The notes below the pieces were generated by a model, which was not told the origin of the DNA, did not search any database, and saw only the letters and a program-made list of their open reading frames with translations. A DNA stretch of 13,650 nucleotides from an uncultured Flammeovirgaceae bacterium (lineage in GTDB: Bacteria; Bacteroidota; Bacteroidia; Cytophagales; Cyclobacteriaceae), in the NCBI GenBank assembly GCA_937138955.1, contig CAKZPJ010000753.1, forward strand, positions 1-13,650. Direction: 5' to 3'. The position numbers and the translations under genes are program-made. The first letter of the stretch is position 1. Every line of letters begins with the position of its first letter. Of this stretch, positions 1 to 9,005 are shown piece by piece.

Positions 1-1206
1 GTTGATGCTTTCTTTTTCAATAGCGGAGAAAAATACGGCACCACCAATCATCAGTAACGATACGCCAATGGCAATCAGTCGGGCAACCTGTAGGTACCGT
101 TGATCGGATCGGTTTTTCATCCAGTAGGGCTTTAGAATATCGACTACCGATACGGTAGCGATGGCGTTGATGCTGGAATCTAAGGTAGACATGCCCGCCG
201 CCAGTACTGCGGCTAAGATTAATCCAGCTACTCCGGTGGGAAGATTAGTCAAGATAAAGTATGGAAAAACCTGATCGGCTTCTAGTCGGGTGATAGTAAT
301 ATCGGGGAAGACGGTATAAAAGACGAATAGGGTCGTTCCAATAAAGAAAAACAATCCCCAAGTTGGTAGCGCAACTACTGAATAGATGATGGTGGCTTTT
401 TTCGCTTCGTGAGTGCTACGGGAGGCAACATACCGCTGAATAATGTTCTGATCGCTGGAATACATGGCTAAAAAGTGAAAGATACCGAGAAGGGCTACCG
501 TCCAGAACGTTCGTTCATTCAAATTCCAGTCAGTGCTACCTACCCCGAATTTTTGGTATTCTTCGGCCACACTCAGTACTTGAGAAAACCCGCCAGGTAA
601 CTGGTTAATCATTAAGACTAAGCAAAGAATACCGCCGAGCCAAAGAACAATCGCTTGAATTACATCAGTCCAAATAACCGCCTCGATGCCGCCGATAACG
701 GTATAAAAACCGATAAACAAACCTAAGAAACCGATTACGGTGACAATGGGAATTCCGGTGAACAAGTTTACTGGAATGGCTACTAAAAACAAAATCTGCC
801 CGATCCGCAGAATTTGTAGCATCAGAAAGCTCAACGTTCCGTACAGACGGGCTACTGGGCCGAATCGCTCTCCTAGGTACTCAAAAGCTGATGTAAGTTG
901 CCCCCGCCGGAAGAATGGAATAAAAAACAGAATAGCCAGCACGGCGGCCAGTGGTAGCATCAAATTGGAAATGAACTGACGCCAATCTAGGGTAAAAGCC
1001 GCTGCCGGAAACGCTAGAAAGGTGATGGAGCTGATGGAAGTAGACAGCATGGATAAGCCAATCACCCAACCCTTAAAAGATCGATTTCCTACGAAGTATT
1101 CTTCAGTGCTATTGTTTTTTCTAGCGAAATAGAATCCCAAAGCGACCATCCCTAACAAGTAGAGCGAAAGCGTGATAATATCAACAGTAGAGAGAGCTAC
1201 TTCCAT
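1..1206 (-). CDS. Sodium:solute symporter (SSS family), C-terminus cut off by window edge
   Basis: An inner-membrane Na+-coupled transporter, probably importing a sugar, sialic acid or similar product of this locus. The frame is open for 402 codons from the ATG at 1206 to base 1, against roughly 480-550 residues for the family, so the last part lies outside. Typical SSS features are visible: an N-terminal helix at about residues 8-27, EYFVGNRSFKGW (36-47), the STSISSITF stretch (55-63), GGIEAVIWTDVIQ (172-184), SSDQNIIQRYVASRS (250-264), and AAGMSTLDSSINA (337-349), whose small hydroxyl residues match the sodium-site helix of the family. The start overlaps the last 10 bases of the upstream membrane-protein gene, which implies translational coupling; no Shine-Dalgarno sequence is seen. 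The family assignment is firm. The substrate is not readable from sequence, and sialic acid is only suggested by the sialidase-fold neighbour. Confidence 0.93.
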   Translation of the reverse strand, partial: MEVALSTVDIITLSLYLLGMVALGFYFARKNNSTEEYFVGNRSFKGWVIGLSMLSTSISSITFLAFPAAAFTLDWRQFISNLMLPLAAVLAILFFIPFFRRGQLTSAFEYLGERFGPVARLYGTLSFLMLQILRIGQILFLVAIPVNLFTGIPIVTVIGFLGLFIGFYTVIGGIEAVIWTDVIQAIVLWLGGILCLVLMINQLPGGFSQVLSVAEEYQKFGVGSTDWNLNERTFWTVALLGIFHFLAMYSSDQNIIQRYVASRSTHEAKKATIIYSVVALPTWGLFFFIGTTLFVFYTVFPDITITRLEADQVFPYFILTNLPTGVAGLILAAVLAAGMSTLDSSINAIATVSVVDILKPYWMKNRSDQRYLQVARLIAIGVSLLMIGGAVFFSAIEKESIN

Positions 1207-2495
1207 AGACTAAATCGGATTCGTGTTCCCGGTAATTCCCCGTGGGTTTGGACTAGTACCCAGCTAAGAACCAGTAAAAATAACACCGAAGCAATGCCCA
1301 GTTGAATGGTTCTGGTAAATCGTAAGGTGGGTAGATTAAAATTAGATGAGGTAGATAGTAATGTTCGGCCTAACAGTAAAATAATTAGAGTATTTATCCA
1401 GTAGAGAATATCGCGCAGAGAACCGTAACCCCAGTGCGCTCCCGTGAGAAATCCGCTTAGAAAAATAAACCAGCCTAAGTAGATCATCAGCAACCACCAG
1501 GTATTATTTAGCGTCCACTCAGCTACGCCGCTAACTTTTTTCCGAAAGAATAATGTTGGTAGTATACAAATAAGCAAGCTGCCTCCCCAGGCTAAACCCA
1601 GCGTCAGTTGGGTCAAACTTGCTTCACTTATGATATTTAGTCTTTCGGCTAGACCAACAAACTTCTCAGTATTAAATTGCTGAATGAGATTGGTTAGAGG
1701 AAGTAGAACAATAAGGAAAACCCAACCCAATCGGTTAGCCGCTTTATTAGGCAGCCGACTTTCTGACCAATTCTGAGAAAAGATAGCGTAAGCCATTCCT
1801 AACCCACCGAAAAAGCCCAGCGAATACTCCATTACATTCCACCAGTTGAACTCAATGCCGGAAGACGAACCCAGTACTTGCAAAAAATTGCCGAAGGCAA
1901 AGCCAAATCCCGCTCCCAAGGAAGAACAAAGAGCGACAGTTCTGCTTTGTTTAAAATCATTACGATAAAGGTACCAACCCAAGGCTAAAGCCGCTCCTAA
2001 ACAAGCTGCCCAGAGTTCGGAGCGGGGTGGGGTCATTAGCCATTCTAACTGGTAGATTAGTATTCCCCAGATTAGATAGCCTCCGGCTACCATTTGGGTA
2101 ATTAAAGCGGCCCAATTTGCTTTTTGCTTTTCAGTAGACTCCAGAGATAAGCCGGTTAGTCCGCCGCCCAGGTAGCCGTACAAACCACCAATCAGAAAAA
2201 GCATGCAGAGTCCGTAGCTCACGTTGAACCAATCCTCGCCGCGACCGTAGCCCACTACCATTCCGTAGCTTATCATACCACCTACGCCCCAGCCAATAGC
2301 TCCCAGAGCAGCAATAGTGGGCAGACGTCGCCGCCACTCCAGGCGATTAGCCAGCACCAGCACCGACAGTACGCCGATGGCACCCGCCCAGGCAGCTCCG
2401 TGCTCGTGACCGAATTGACCGCGCACCGCCCAGGCCGTACCTAAAGTCATAGCGACCAGTAGTACCCTTATCCAGGTTGAACGAATTACACTCAT
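1197..2495 (-). CDS. Multi-pass inner-membrane protein of unrecognised family, 432 aa
   Basis: I do not recognise this family. The protein is very hydrophobic, with about 12-13 predicted membrane spans (for example residues 9-26, 33-52, 60-82, 93-118, 128-150, 157-178, 185-208, 215-238, 254-274, 295-318, 335-355, 361-380 and 395-414). The N-terminal half is rich in glycine. The most distinctive motif is RGQFGHEHGAAWAGA (25-39), which sits between the first two spans and carries two histidines and a glutamate. Two further glycine-rich stretches, IGGLYGYLGGGLTGL and SLGAGFGFAFGNF, follow. There is no cleavable signal, and no recognisable major-facilitator, SSS or acyltransferase signature. It starts 3 bases after the stop of the sialidase-like gene and overlaps the symporter gene by 10 bases, so all three should be made together. 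A role in transport, or in modifying the product released by the sialidase-like protein, is inference from context only. Confidence 0.9.
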   Translation of the reverse strand: MSVIRSTWIRVLLVAMTLGTAWAVRGQFGHEHGAAWAGAIGVLSVLVLANRLEWRRRLPTIAALGAIGWGVGGMISYGMVVGYGRGEDWFNVSYGLCMLFLIGGLYGYLGGGLTGLSLESTEKQKANWAALITQMVAGGYLIWGILIYQLEWLMTPPRSELWAACLGAALALGWYLYRNDFKQSRTVALCSSLGAGFGFAFGNFLQVLGSSSGIEFNWWNVMEYSLGFFGGLGMAYAIFSQNWSESRLPNKAANRLGWVFLIVLLPLTNLIQQFNTEKFVGLAERLNIISEASLTQLTLGLAWGGSLLICILPTLFFRKKVSGVAEWTLNNTWWLLMIYLGWFIFLSGFLTGAHWGYGSLRDILYWINTLIILLLGRTLLSTSSNFNLPTLRFTRTIQLGIASVLFLLVLSWVLVQTHGELPGTRIRFSLWK

Positions 2496-2498
2496 TAT

Positions 2499-3635
2499 TT
2501 AGCGAATTTGAAACGCTAAGTCGCTCGGGGGGATGTTACTCTTCAGACCCATCCAGAACGCAATTTTCTCCCGCTGCCAGGTGTAAGTAACTGCGATAGT
2601 GTCGTCGAAGGAGATGATAGCGGGGTAAGAGAACTCATCGTCGGGATCACCCGATTCAATATCTAGTACTCGCGGCCAGGTTTGTCCATTGTCGGTAGAC
2701 AGCCCAATCGTAAGTGGAGCTCGGGCACCCCAATTTTCATTGTCCCGATTGTAAGCTAGGGCCAACGTTTCATCAGGCAGTTGAGTCAAATCAATGCCAC
2801 TGTTGGGGTTAGGCAGCTCGGTGCGGTACACCGGCGACCAAGTTTTTCCGTAGTCTTCCGAATCGCTGCGGTAGACGTAGCCCGCTGAACTGCGCAGCAG
2901 CATATGTACTTTCCCGGGTTCAGATTCCCAGAGAGTAGGCTGTATAATGCCTTCACCGTCCAGAGAATCTCGATTAATTTCCAAGTATTCTGACATCTGC
3001 CAGGTTTTTCCACCGTCGGTGCTGCGGTCGGTAAAGGCATTCCATACCCGGTTATCTTCGTGAGAGGCTCCAGCTAACCAGGTTCCATCAGAAAGGAGGA
3101 TAGGTTTGTTGCGCACCGGACCACGACCGCCTTTATCGTCTGCTACCAGTTCGGTAGCTTCACTCCAGCTATTACCACCATCGGTTGAGGTAATTACCCA
3201 GGTTTCCCAATGGTCAATTTCTTTACCGACTTTGAAATAGAGGTAGATCGTTTCATCGGGAGCTTGAAATAGTACTGGGTTCCAGTGCGGATCTTCTCGG
3301 ATCTTTGCAATTTCCTGGGGTTTGCTCCACTCATTGGGTCGTCCTATTGATAGCCAAACTCCCACGTCATCATCTTTCTCTTCGGTTCCTCCGAACCAAG
3401 ATACTAGGAATTTTCCGTCGGGCCGACGGAGCACCGTAGAAGCATGGCACTGCGGAAAAGGTTGTTCATCCCCAAATATAAAATCCTTTACCGGTAAAGT
3501 TGGCTCTTTGGAAATTTGTTTTTCTCCCTCTTTAGGTTGAGAGGAGCTAGAACAGGCAAACAGTGTAAGAGTGCATAGTATGGCTATTGCTAATGAAAAA
3601 TAGGAAGTACGGGTAAGTAGTAGATTTGGTAGCAT
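2499..3635 (-). CDS. Sialidase-fold (BNR/Asp-box) lipoprotein, exo-acting glycosidase-like
   Basis: A predicted six-bladed beta-propeller glycan-active protein of the BNR_2 (sialidase-like) type. Residues 12-28 form a lipoprotein signal ending in LFAC, with Cys28 as the acylated residue, followed by a serine-rich linker. Four Asp-boxes are visible: STDGGNSW (150-157), STDGGKTW (205-212), SEDYGKTW (259-266) and STDNGQTW (313-320). Other family-type stretches are HASTVLRRPDGKFLVSWFGG (64-83), GIIQPTLWE and LPNPNSGIDL. The canonical FRIP motif that supplies one arginine of the sialidase triad is not seen; PQCHAST stands in the corresponding N-terminal region. Hydrolysis of sialic acid is therefore uncertain, and another acidic sugar is possible. 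There is no acidic surface-export signal right after Cys28, so the protein may face the periplasm. At 378 residues it is a single-domain member. It lies 118 bases after susD, behind a hairpin. Confidence 0.88.
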   Translation of the reverse strand: MLPNLLLTRTSYFSLAIAILCTLTLFACSSSSQPKEGEKQISKEPTLPVKDFIFGDEQPFPQCHASTVLRRPDGKFLVSWFGGTEEKDDDVGVWLSIGRPNEWSKPQEIAKIREDPHWNPVLFQAPDETIYLYFKVGKEIDHWETWVITSTDGGNSWSEATELVADDKGGRGPVRNKPILLSDGTWLAGASHEDNRVWNAFTDRSTDGGKTWQMSEYLEINRDSLDGEGIIQPTLWESEPGKVHMLLRSSAGYVYRSDSEDYGKTWSPVYRTELPNPNSGIDLTQLPDETLALAYNRDNENWGARAPLTIGLSTDNGQTWPRVLDIESGDPDDEFSYPAIISFDDTIAVTYTWQREKIAFWMGLKSNIPPSDLAFQIR

Positions 3636-3658
3636 CAGGTTGTTGTGGGTTGTATAAA

Positions 3659-3687
3659 AAGACTCAACTAACGAGTAGCCGAGTCTT
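3659..3687 (-). terminator. Hairpin with U-run between susD and the sialidase-like gene
   Basis: On the minus strand, two 12-base arms (AAGACTCGGCTA and TAGTTGAGTCTT) flank a CTCGT loop and can pair fully, with two G-U wobbles. The downstream arm runs into CTTTTTATA, an intrinsic-terminator-like U-run. In the plus-strand RNA the two wobble positions become A-C mismatches, so the structure favours the susD transcript. It lies 67 bases past the susD stop and 24 bases before the next ATG. It is probably a partial terminator or attenuator that separates the susCD level from the distal genes. Confidence 0.65.
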
Positions 3688-3753
3688 CTTTTGAAAGTAC
3701 AAAATGAGCGGTACTACGCCAAGAATAAAGAAAGATTCTTGACGCAATTCTTT

Positions 3754-5373
3754 TTACCAAGGAACGTCTAAACCTTCAATGAGCCACATTTTGGCCCAGG
3801 GGCTATTCTTTCCTACTACCGAAAAATTCGTTTCCTGCAGTCGGTTAATAGCTACCTCAGCATTGTCGCGATTGAAATTCACTTCGTCTTCCGAATAAAC
3901 GTAGCGCACTGGCACAACTGGCTGTCGAGCCGATGGACCGGATTGCAATTCGGGAAGACCAGTGCGGCGGTAGTCAAACCAGGGTTCTACTTGTAGCCAC
4001 TGGGCAATCCACTTTTGCTCCATCAATCGCTTCAATGTTCCATCAAAAGCAACTTCCTGGGACATCATATACTCTTCAATTTCTGATGCGTCAATATCCC
4101 ATCGCTCCAGTGAAGCCTGGATACCGTTTTGGTAGTGAGTAGGATCGTCCCCAGGAACTGCCCAGCCCTTTAAAGCGGCTTCGCTCATTAGAAACGAAAC
4201 CTCACTAAAAGTAATCATTTCAGCTTGGAGCAAATCATCAGCTGACTTTTGGTATAATTCGCTTAAGTAGGATACGTGAGGGTTGAATGATTCTTGACCA
4301 GGAGTGGGATTTAGGTTGTACTGATCGGGTGCGCCAATTGCTTCCGGAAGACCCACGTAGAGTGAACTAGTATCTACATCTACTTCAACTTGACTCGGAT
4401 CAAGATAGCGAACTCCGTCAATAATCTGATCGTGCTGGCTCGGGTCGTCGGTGAAAGCAAGCGGGATTTCCACCGGACTAGCCCAAACGGCCAAGCGTGG
4501 ATCTTCCATCGATTTAAGTGTATCCACAATGGTTTTAGCCATTTTGTGGTTACGGTAGTTTCTTCCGATGTTAAAGTCAGTATTGAGTTGCCAAGAGTCA
4601 TTGTTGGTGATGCCTAGATAATCCATAGCAGCGATATCGTCGTTGCTGCTGAGAATAGGTCGGGATGCGGCAGCCTCAAAACCACTTTTGGCAAACCCTG
4701 GATCTTTTTCCGAAAGGCGCATGTAGTAGCGTAGCAGTAAAGAGTTAGCAAACTTCTGCCACTGCGCTGCATCTCCACCGTAGATTACATCGGAGTTTTC
4801 ATCAATGCCAATGTAGCTGCTTGGGTCGTTTCCTAACAGTCCATCAGCACGTTCCAGATCAGCAATAATTCCTTGGTAAATATCCTCCTGTCGATCGTAG
4901 GCTGGAAGCAAGTTGGCATTGCCACCTTCGTCACCTTGCAAAGCATTTGAGTAGGGAGCATCTCCCCACAAATCAGTGATAGTAGCAAAAAGAAATGATT
5001 TCATAATCAGCCCCACTCCTTGGTGAAATATTAGATCGGCTTCTTCGGCTCGTTCCAACATTTTGTCGTTGGTTCGTAAGATACTGTAGTACGAATTCCA
5101 GCCTTGGTTGCTCCAAACGTACTGGTTGTGTCCGGTAAGCCAAGCGTCCTTTTGGGTGTACTGCATCACTCCCGATACCGAAAAACCCAAGTTAGCATAA
5201 GTCTTGGCCGATTCGGTAAGTACTGTTGCTAGCAACAAATTAGCATTTGCGTTTTCCAGCGTAACGCCGTTGGGGTTCTCATTCAGTTCGGTTAAATCTT
5301 CGCAACCGGTATGCACCATCAGAGCCGAGAACAAAGCGATAGTGAACAAGGTATATTTTAAAGTATTTTTCAT
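3754..5373 (-). CDS. susD: SusD/RagB-like outer-membrane nutrient-binding lipoprotein
   Basis: The surface-exposed glycan-binding partner of the SusC channel, forming the lid of the SusCD complex. Residues 1-24 make a lipoprotein signal ending in HTGC, with Cys24 the lipidation site; the acidic ED that follows suits surface export in Bacteroidota. The protein resembles the SusD-like_2 group: LTELNENPNGV just after the signal, the helical YGGDAAQWQKFANSLLLRYY stretch near 208-227, and near the C-terminus QKWIAQWLQVEPWFDYRRTG, the characteristic tryptophan- and arginine-rich segment. The length of 539 residues is normal. The ATG lies 11 bases after the susC stop, so the pair is co-transcribed and likely coupled. 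The family is certain, but the ligand cannot be deduced. The gene symbol is used in the family sense; this is not the starch-specific SusD. Confidence 0.95.
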   Translation of the reverse strand: MKNTLKYTLFTIALFSALMVHTGCEDLTELNENPNGVTLENANANLLLATVLTESAKTYANLGFSVSGVMQYTQKDAWLTGHNQYVWSNQGWNSYYSILRTNDKMLERAEEADLIFHQGVGLIMKSFLFATITDLWGDAPYSNALQGDEGGNANLLPAYDRQEDIYQGIIADLERADGLLGNDPSSYIGIDENSDVIYGGDAAQWQKFANSLLLRYYMRLSEKDPGFAKSGFEAAASRPILSSNDDIAAMDYLGITNNDSWQLNTDFNIGRNYRNHKMAKTIVDTLKSMEDPRLAVWASPVEIPLAFTDDPSQHDQIIDGVRYLDPSQVEVDVDTSSLYVGLPEAIGAPDQYNLNPTPGQESFNPHVSYLSELYQKSADDLLQAEMITFSEVSFLMSEAALKGWAVPGDDPTHYQNGIQASLERWDIDASEIEEYMMSQEVAFDGTLKRLMEQKWIAQWLQVEPWFDYRRTGLPELQSGPSARQPVVPVRYVYSEDEVNFNRDNAEVAINRLQETNFSVVGKNSPWAKMWLIEGLDVPW

Positions 5374-5384
5374 GATCGTAATGA

Positions 5385-8300
5385 TTAAAAGTTAGCCGAT
5401 AATTTGATGCCTACCGGAATTACCCAAGGCATGGCGTTCCAGCGTTCTACCCCTTGTCGGAACTGCCCGTTAGCTGAGCTCCCGGGTTGAAAAGCATTTT
5501 CGGGGTCAATACCATTTTTCGCTTTGGTCCAAAGAATAATATTTCGTGAATAGATAGCTACTGTAGCATTTTGCATAGCTAACTTATCGGTAATGACTTT
5601 AGGTAGCGAATAGCCTAATGAAATGTCCCGAAGCTTTACAAATGATGCATCAAATGTGCTGGCTCGAGCAAAATCCCAGGGGTAGATAAAGGAAGCGGGA
5701 ATTAAGCGAGTCGTTGACGGATCACCTAGGTTTTCTACGTAGTTTCCTTCTTCATCCTGATACACACCCGGAATGAACGCACCGTCGGTGCCAGGGTAGA
5801 ACTCATTATCCGCGGGAAACTCGAAGCCACCCCTATCAGGAGTGCTACCGCCTACTCGGTTATCAACTCCAATGATGTATTCCCCAGGATTCGATTTGAG
5901 TAATTCGGGAAGGTTAGCCGCATCTCCGTACTGAATAAAGTTGTCTAAGTAGCGTTGCGATTTATAGTCAGACTCGCCGTAGGTATAGGTTCGAGAATAG
6001 AACTCACCACCCTGACGCCAGTCAATAGTAGCGTTCAACGTGAATCGGCCGTAAGATAGTGAGTTTTGAATACCCAGTGTAAAATCGTTATTGAAATTAC
6101 CAATCTTCACTAGATCGTCAATCCCACTTTTATCTTGCAAGTAACCATCGTTAGAAAGTAGCGGCCAGCCGAGGTAAGGCGAGCCCTCATCCTCTACTCG
6201 CACGTAGTCCCGGTCCCAAATATCTCCGATTTGCTGACCGACAAACGTGAGTGCCTTCGCTTTTCCTTCGCTCCACAACTGGAAGTACTCAATTCCGTCG
6301 GATAGTTCTTTAATGGTCGTGCGATTCCGGGTAAAGTTAAAATTCAAATCCCAACGAAGTGGGCCATTAAGCGGTGTCACCCCTACACTTACGTCCCAAC
6401 CTCGGCTTGAAACCAACCCGGCGTTAATCTGCTTGGCACTATAACCGGATGAGTTGGGCAGACGAATTCCGAGAATTTGGTTTTCATTATCTAACTCATA
6501 GTAGGTAACATCAAAGCGTAAGCGATCTTCGAAGAGCATCAAGTCGGTGCCAATCTCAAAGGAAGTAGCAATTTCTGGTTTGAGTTCAGCATTGAGCAAA
6601 GTACTAGGAACGCCCAAGCGTTTTACGTCGCCCCAATCGGGTAGTACGCTTAGTACCGGCTCCAGACGATAAGGATCGGTATCGTTACCCACTTGAGCCC
6701 AACCGGCTCGTAGCTTGGCCATCGTTACAAAATCGGGTAATTGGAGCATATTGTCCAGTAGCACGCTTAATGATGCTGAAGGGTAAAAATATGAGCGATT
6801 TTCTACCGGCAGTGTGCTTGACCAGTCATTACGAGCGGTTAAATCCAGGAAGATCATTTCGCGGAAGCCAAAGTTAGCTAGTCCGTAAACACTATAAATG
6901 GCTTTGTCAAAACGGTTGCTAGTGGCCTGAATGGAGCCCGGTGCAGCGTTTCCGATGGTGAATAGACCCGGGATCGCTAGCTCGCGGGTTTCGTTGGTTA
7001 GGGTACTACGCTCTTGCCGCATAATATTGGCTCCGCCCGAAACGGTTAAACTAAATTGTCCTAAATCTTTTTCATAAGTAGCTAAGAAATCAGTATTCGT
7101 TTCCTGACGGTACAGGGTTTGTAAACCAAAGGCACCCCGTCGGTTTCTATTGTAGCTGTAGGGAATGCGAGTTTCTCGCTCCTCACTAAAGCGATCTAGC
7201 GCTGTTCGTCCCATCAGCCGGAAGCTAGGCGTGATCTGCCATTCCAGAATGATGTTACCGAATGCTCGATTTCGCATGAAACTGTTTTTAAGCGCATGGG
7301 CTAAAAAGTAAGGATTGTTTGCTCCGTCGGCGTATGACAACTGCTGAATACCTTCTTGACCGGGAACCCAGAAGTTTTCCAAATCTCGAATGTCAATATG
7401 GGATGGTACAGAATATAATGCATTCAGCGGGTTCGCCCCTCGGTCATTGGCTGGACGATTATCGGAAGAAGTTTCTCCAACATTGATATTGGTGCTTACC
7501 GTAAGGGTAGGGGCTATGCTGTAAGAACTGGATAAGTTAACCGAGTTTCGCTTGAGATTGGTACCCGGAATAACTCCATCATTGTGCATATTTGTATACG
7601 ACAAGCGGAAGCTACCCCGGTCGTATGCGTTGTTAATACCAATGTTATTAGTGGTGGTTAAACCATTCTCCAAAAAATTCTTAGCATTATCAGGGTGCGA
7701 TTCTAAGGGGACGGCTTCGCCGTTGCTATTCCAGATGGGAGCGGTATTACCCACGTCTAGCTCAGGACCCGCCCAATAGGCACTACCTTCATCTATAATT
7801 CCCTCTCGCTGTCCCGCCGCAAAATCGGAATGAAAAGGTAAGTAGCGAAACGGAATATCCATCACCGTATTGGAGTTAATTGATACGCCAAAGCCTTGGC
7901 TGTTCTTACCCGATTTGGTCGTGATTAGCACTACCCCATTACCGGCTCGGGAGCCATATAGAGCCGCCGCACTGGGGCCTTTCAGCACCGAAATATCGGC
8001 AATATCGTCCGGGTTTAAATCAGAAATAGCGTTACCCCAGTCCACTTCGTTGCGACTACCGAACTCAGTAACATTGTTGAGACTGTTATTTACCGGCACC
8101 CCATCGATGACAAATAGTGGTTGATTGTCTCCGTTTAATGAGGTTGCACCCCGAATAATCATACTTACAGAGGAACCAGGATCACCGGATACTGACTGAA
8201 TTTGCACCCCCGACACTTTACCGGCCATGCTATTCAAAATATTTTCTTGAGGTACCCGGCTCATTTCTTCGCCACTGATTTCTCCAATAGAGTAGCCAAG

Positions 8301-9005
8301 TGATTTCTGTTCTCTGGTTATACCCAATGCGGTTACTACCACTTCTGAAAGTTGGCGGGTATCAGATTCCATCGAGATACTGAAATTTTGTTGATTACCT
8401 ACCGGCATTTCCTGGGTAATGTAGCCAATCGAGCTGAATACCAGCGTAGACGATTCTCCTTCTACAGAAAGGCTGAACTTACCATCTACATCGGTTATCG
8501 TTCCATTGTTAGTGCCTTTCTCCAGCACATTAACTCCAGGCAACTCGCCATTATTTTCGTCTAACACCGTTCCGCTAACTGTGATTTGAATCCGAGCTGT
8601 ACCGCTACCCTCGTAGGCTAGCATCTGAGAATAAGGCACTTTAGTTAGCGATTGCTTTTTCGCCTGAATTACATAATCAGCATCAGCTATTTTCTTAAAC
8701 TCTAATCCAGCCGTGCTTAGAACGGCCTGTAATGCTTCCTCGGGGTTTTGATACTTCTTCCGGGCAATAGCCGAGTTAACAGATAAATCATCAATCTGCT
8801 TAACACTGTAGCTAACACTAATTTGATGACGCTCCGAAATTTCAGAGAGGGCTACTTTTAGCGAGATGTTCTCATCATCACTGATTACAGTGCCGTTCAA
8901 ATTATTAGCTGATGCTGAACCGTAAATCAAAACGATTAGTAGGCTGAGCCAACTGGTCAGCAAGATTCTAGAATAACATTTAGGGGGCAAATACAAAGGT
9001 TTCAT
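5385..9005 (-). CDS. susC: SusC/RagA-family TonB-linked outer-membrane transporter with STN signalling domain
   Basis: The outer-membrane import channel that works with SusD and draws energy from TonB. Order of parts (numbered from the chosen ATG): signal peptide 1-34 ending ASA; an STN domain at about 45-115 (LSEISERHQISVSYSVKQID, ALQAVLSTAGLEFKKIADAD); a carboxypeptidase-regulatory-like beta domain at about 143-205 (GTVLDENNGELPGVNV, VDGKFSLSV); VVVTALG at the start of the plug; plug motifs MIIRGATSL and PLFVIDGVPVNN; then a beta-barrel to the terminal phenylalanine (LSANF). A longer frame begins at a TTG at 9011, but the ATG at 9005 is preferred because ATG is usual and the signal peptide fits. 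The STN domain normally contacts the FecR anti-sigma factor encoded just upstream, so this is a transducing transporter. At 1206 residues it is full length. The substrate is unknown. Confidence 0.96.
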   Translation of the reverse strand: MKPLYLPPKCYSRILLTSWLSLLIVLIYGSASANNLNGTVISDDENISLKVALSEISERHQISVSYSVKQIDDLSVNSAIARKKYQNPEEALQAVLSTAGLEFKKIADADYVIQAKKQSLTKVPYSQMLAYEGSGTARIQITVSGTVLDENNGELPGVNVLEKGTNNGTITDVDGKFSLSVEGESSTLVFSSIGYITQEMPVGNQQNFSISMESDTRQLSEVVVTALGITREQKSLGYSIGEISGEEMSRVPQENILNSMAGKVSGVQIQSVSGDPGSSVSMIIRGATSLNGDNQPLFVIDGVPVNNSLNNVTEFGSRNEVDWGNAISDLNPDDIADISVLKGPSAAALYGSRAGNGVVLITTKSGKNSQGFGVSINSNTVMDIPFRYLPFHSDFAAGQREGIIDEGSAYWAGPELDVGNTAPIWNSNGEAVPLESHPDNAKNFLENGLTTTNNIGINNAYDRGSFRLSYTNMHNDGVIPGTNLKRNSVNLSSSYSIAPTLTVSTNINVGETSSDNRPANDRGANPLNALYSVPSHIDIRDLENFWVPGQEGIQQLSYADGANNPYFLAHALKNSFMRNRAFGNIILEWQITPSFRLMGRTALDRFSEERETRIPYSYNRNRRGAFGLQTLYRQETNTDFLATYEKDLGQFSLTVSGGANIMRQERSTLTNETRELAIPGLFTIGNAAPGSIQATSNRFDKAIYSVYGLANFGFREMIFLDLTARNDWSSTLPVENRSYFYPSASLSVLLDNMLQLPDFVTMAKLRAGWAQVGNDTDPYRLEPVLSVLPDWGDVKRLGVPSTLLNAELKPEIATSFEIGTDLMLFEDRLRFDVTYYELDNENQILGIRLPNSSGYSAKQINAGLVSSRGWDVSVGVTPLNGPLRWDLNFNFTRNRTTIKELSDGIEYFQLWSEGKAKALTFVGQQIGDIWDRDYVRVEDEGSPYLGWPLLSNDGYLQDKSGIDDLVKIGNFNNDFTLGIQNSLSYGRFTLNATIDWRQGGEFYSRTYTYGESDYKSQRYLDNFIQYGDAANLPELLKSNPGEYIIGVDNRVGGSTPDRGGFEFPADNEFYPGTDGAFIPGVYQDEEGNYVENLGDPSTTRLIPASFIYPWDFARASTFDASFVKLRDISLGYSLPKVITDKLAMQNATVAIYSRNIILWTKAKNGIDPENAFQPGSSANGQFRQGVERWNAMPWVIPVGIKLSANF

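Noticed and set aside
740..979. Plus-strand open frame of 79 codons inside the symporter gene.
   Set aside because: It lies antisense to a well-supported SSS gene and has no recognisable protein character.
4380..4617. Overlapping open frames on both strands inside susD.
   Set aside because: They are out of frame with a continuous, conserved SusD coding region, and there is no sign of a frameshift.
7552..8564. Several plus-strand open frames of 70-84 codons opposite susC.
   Set aside because: They are antisense to conserved SusC plug and STN segments and show no family features or start signals.
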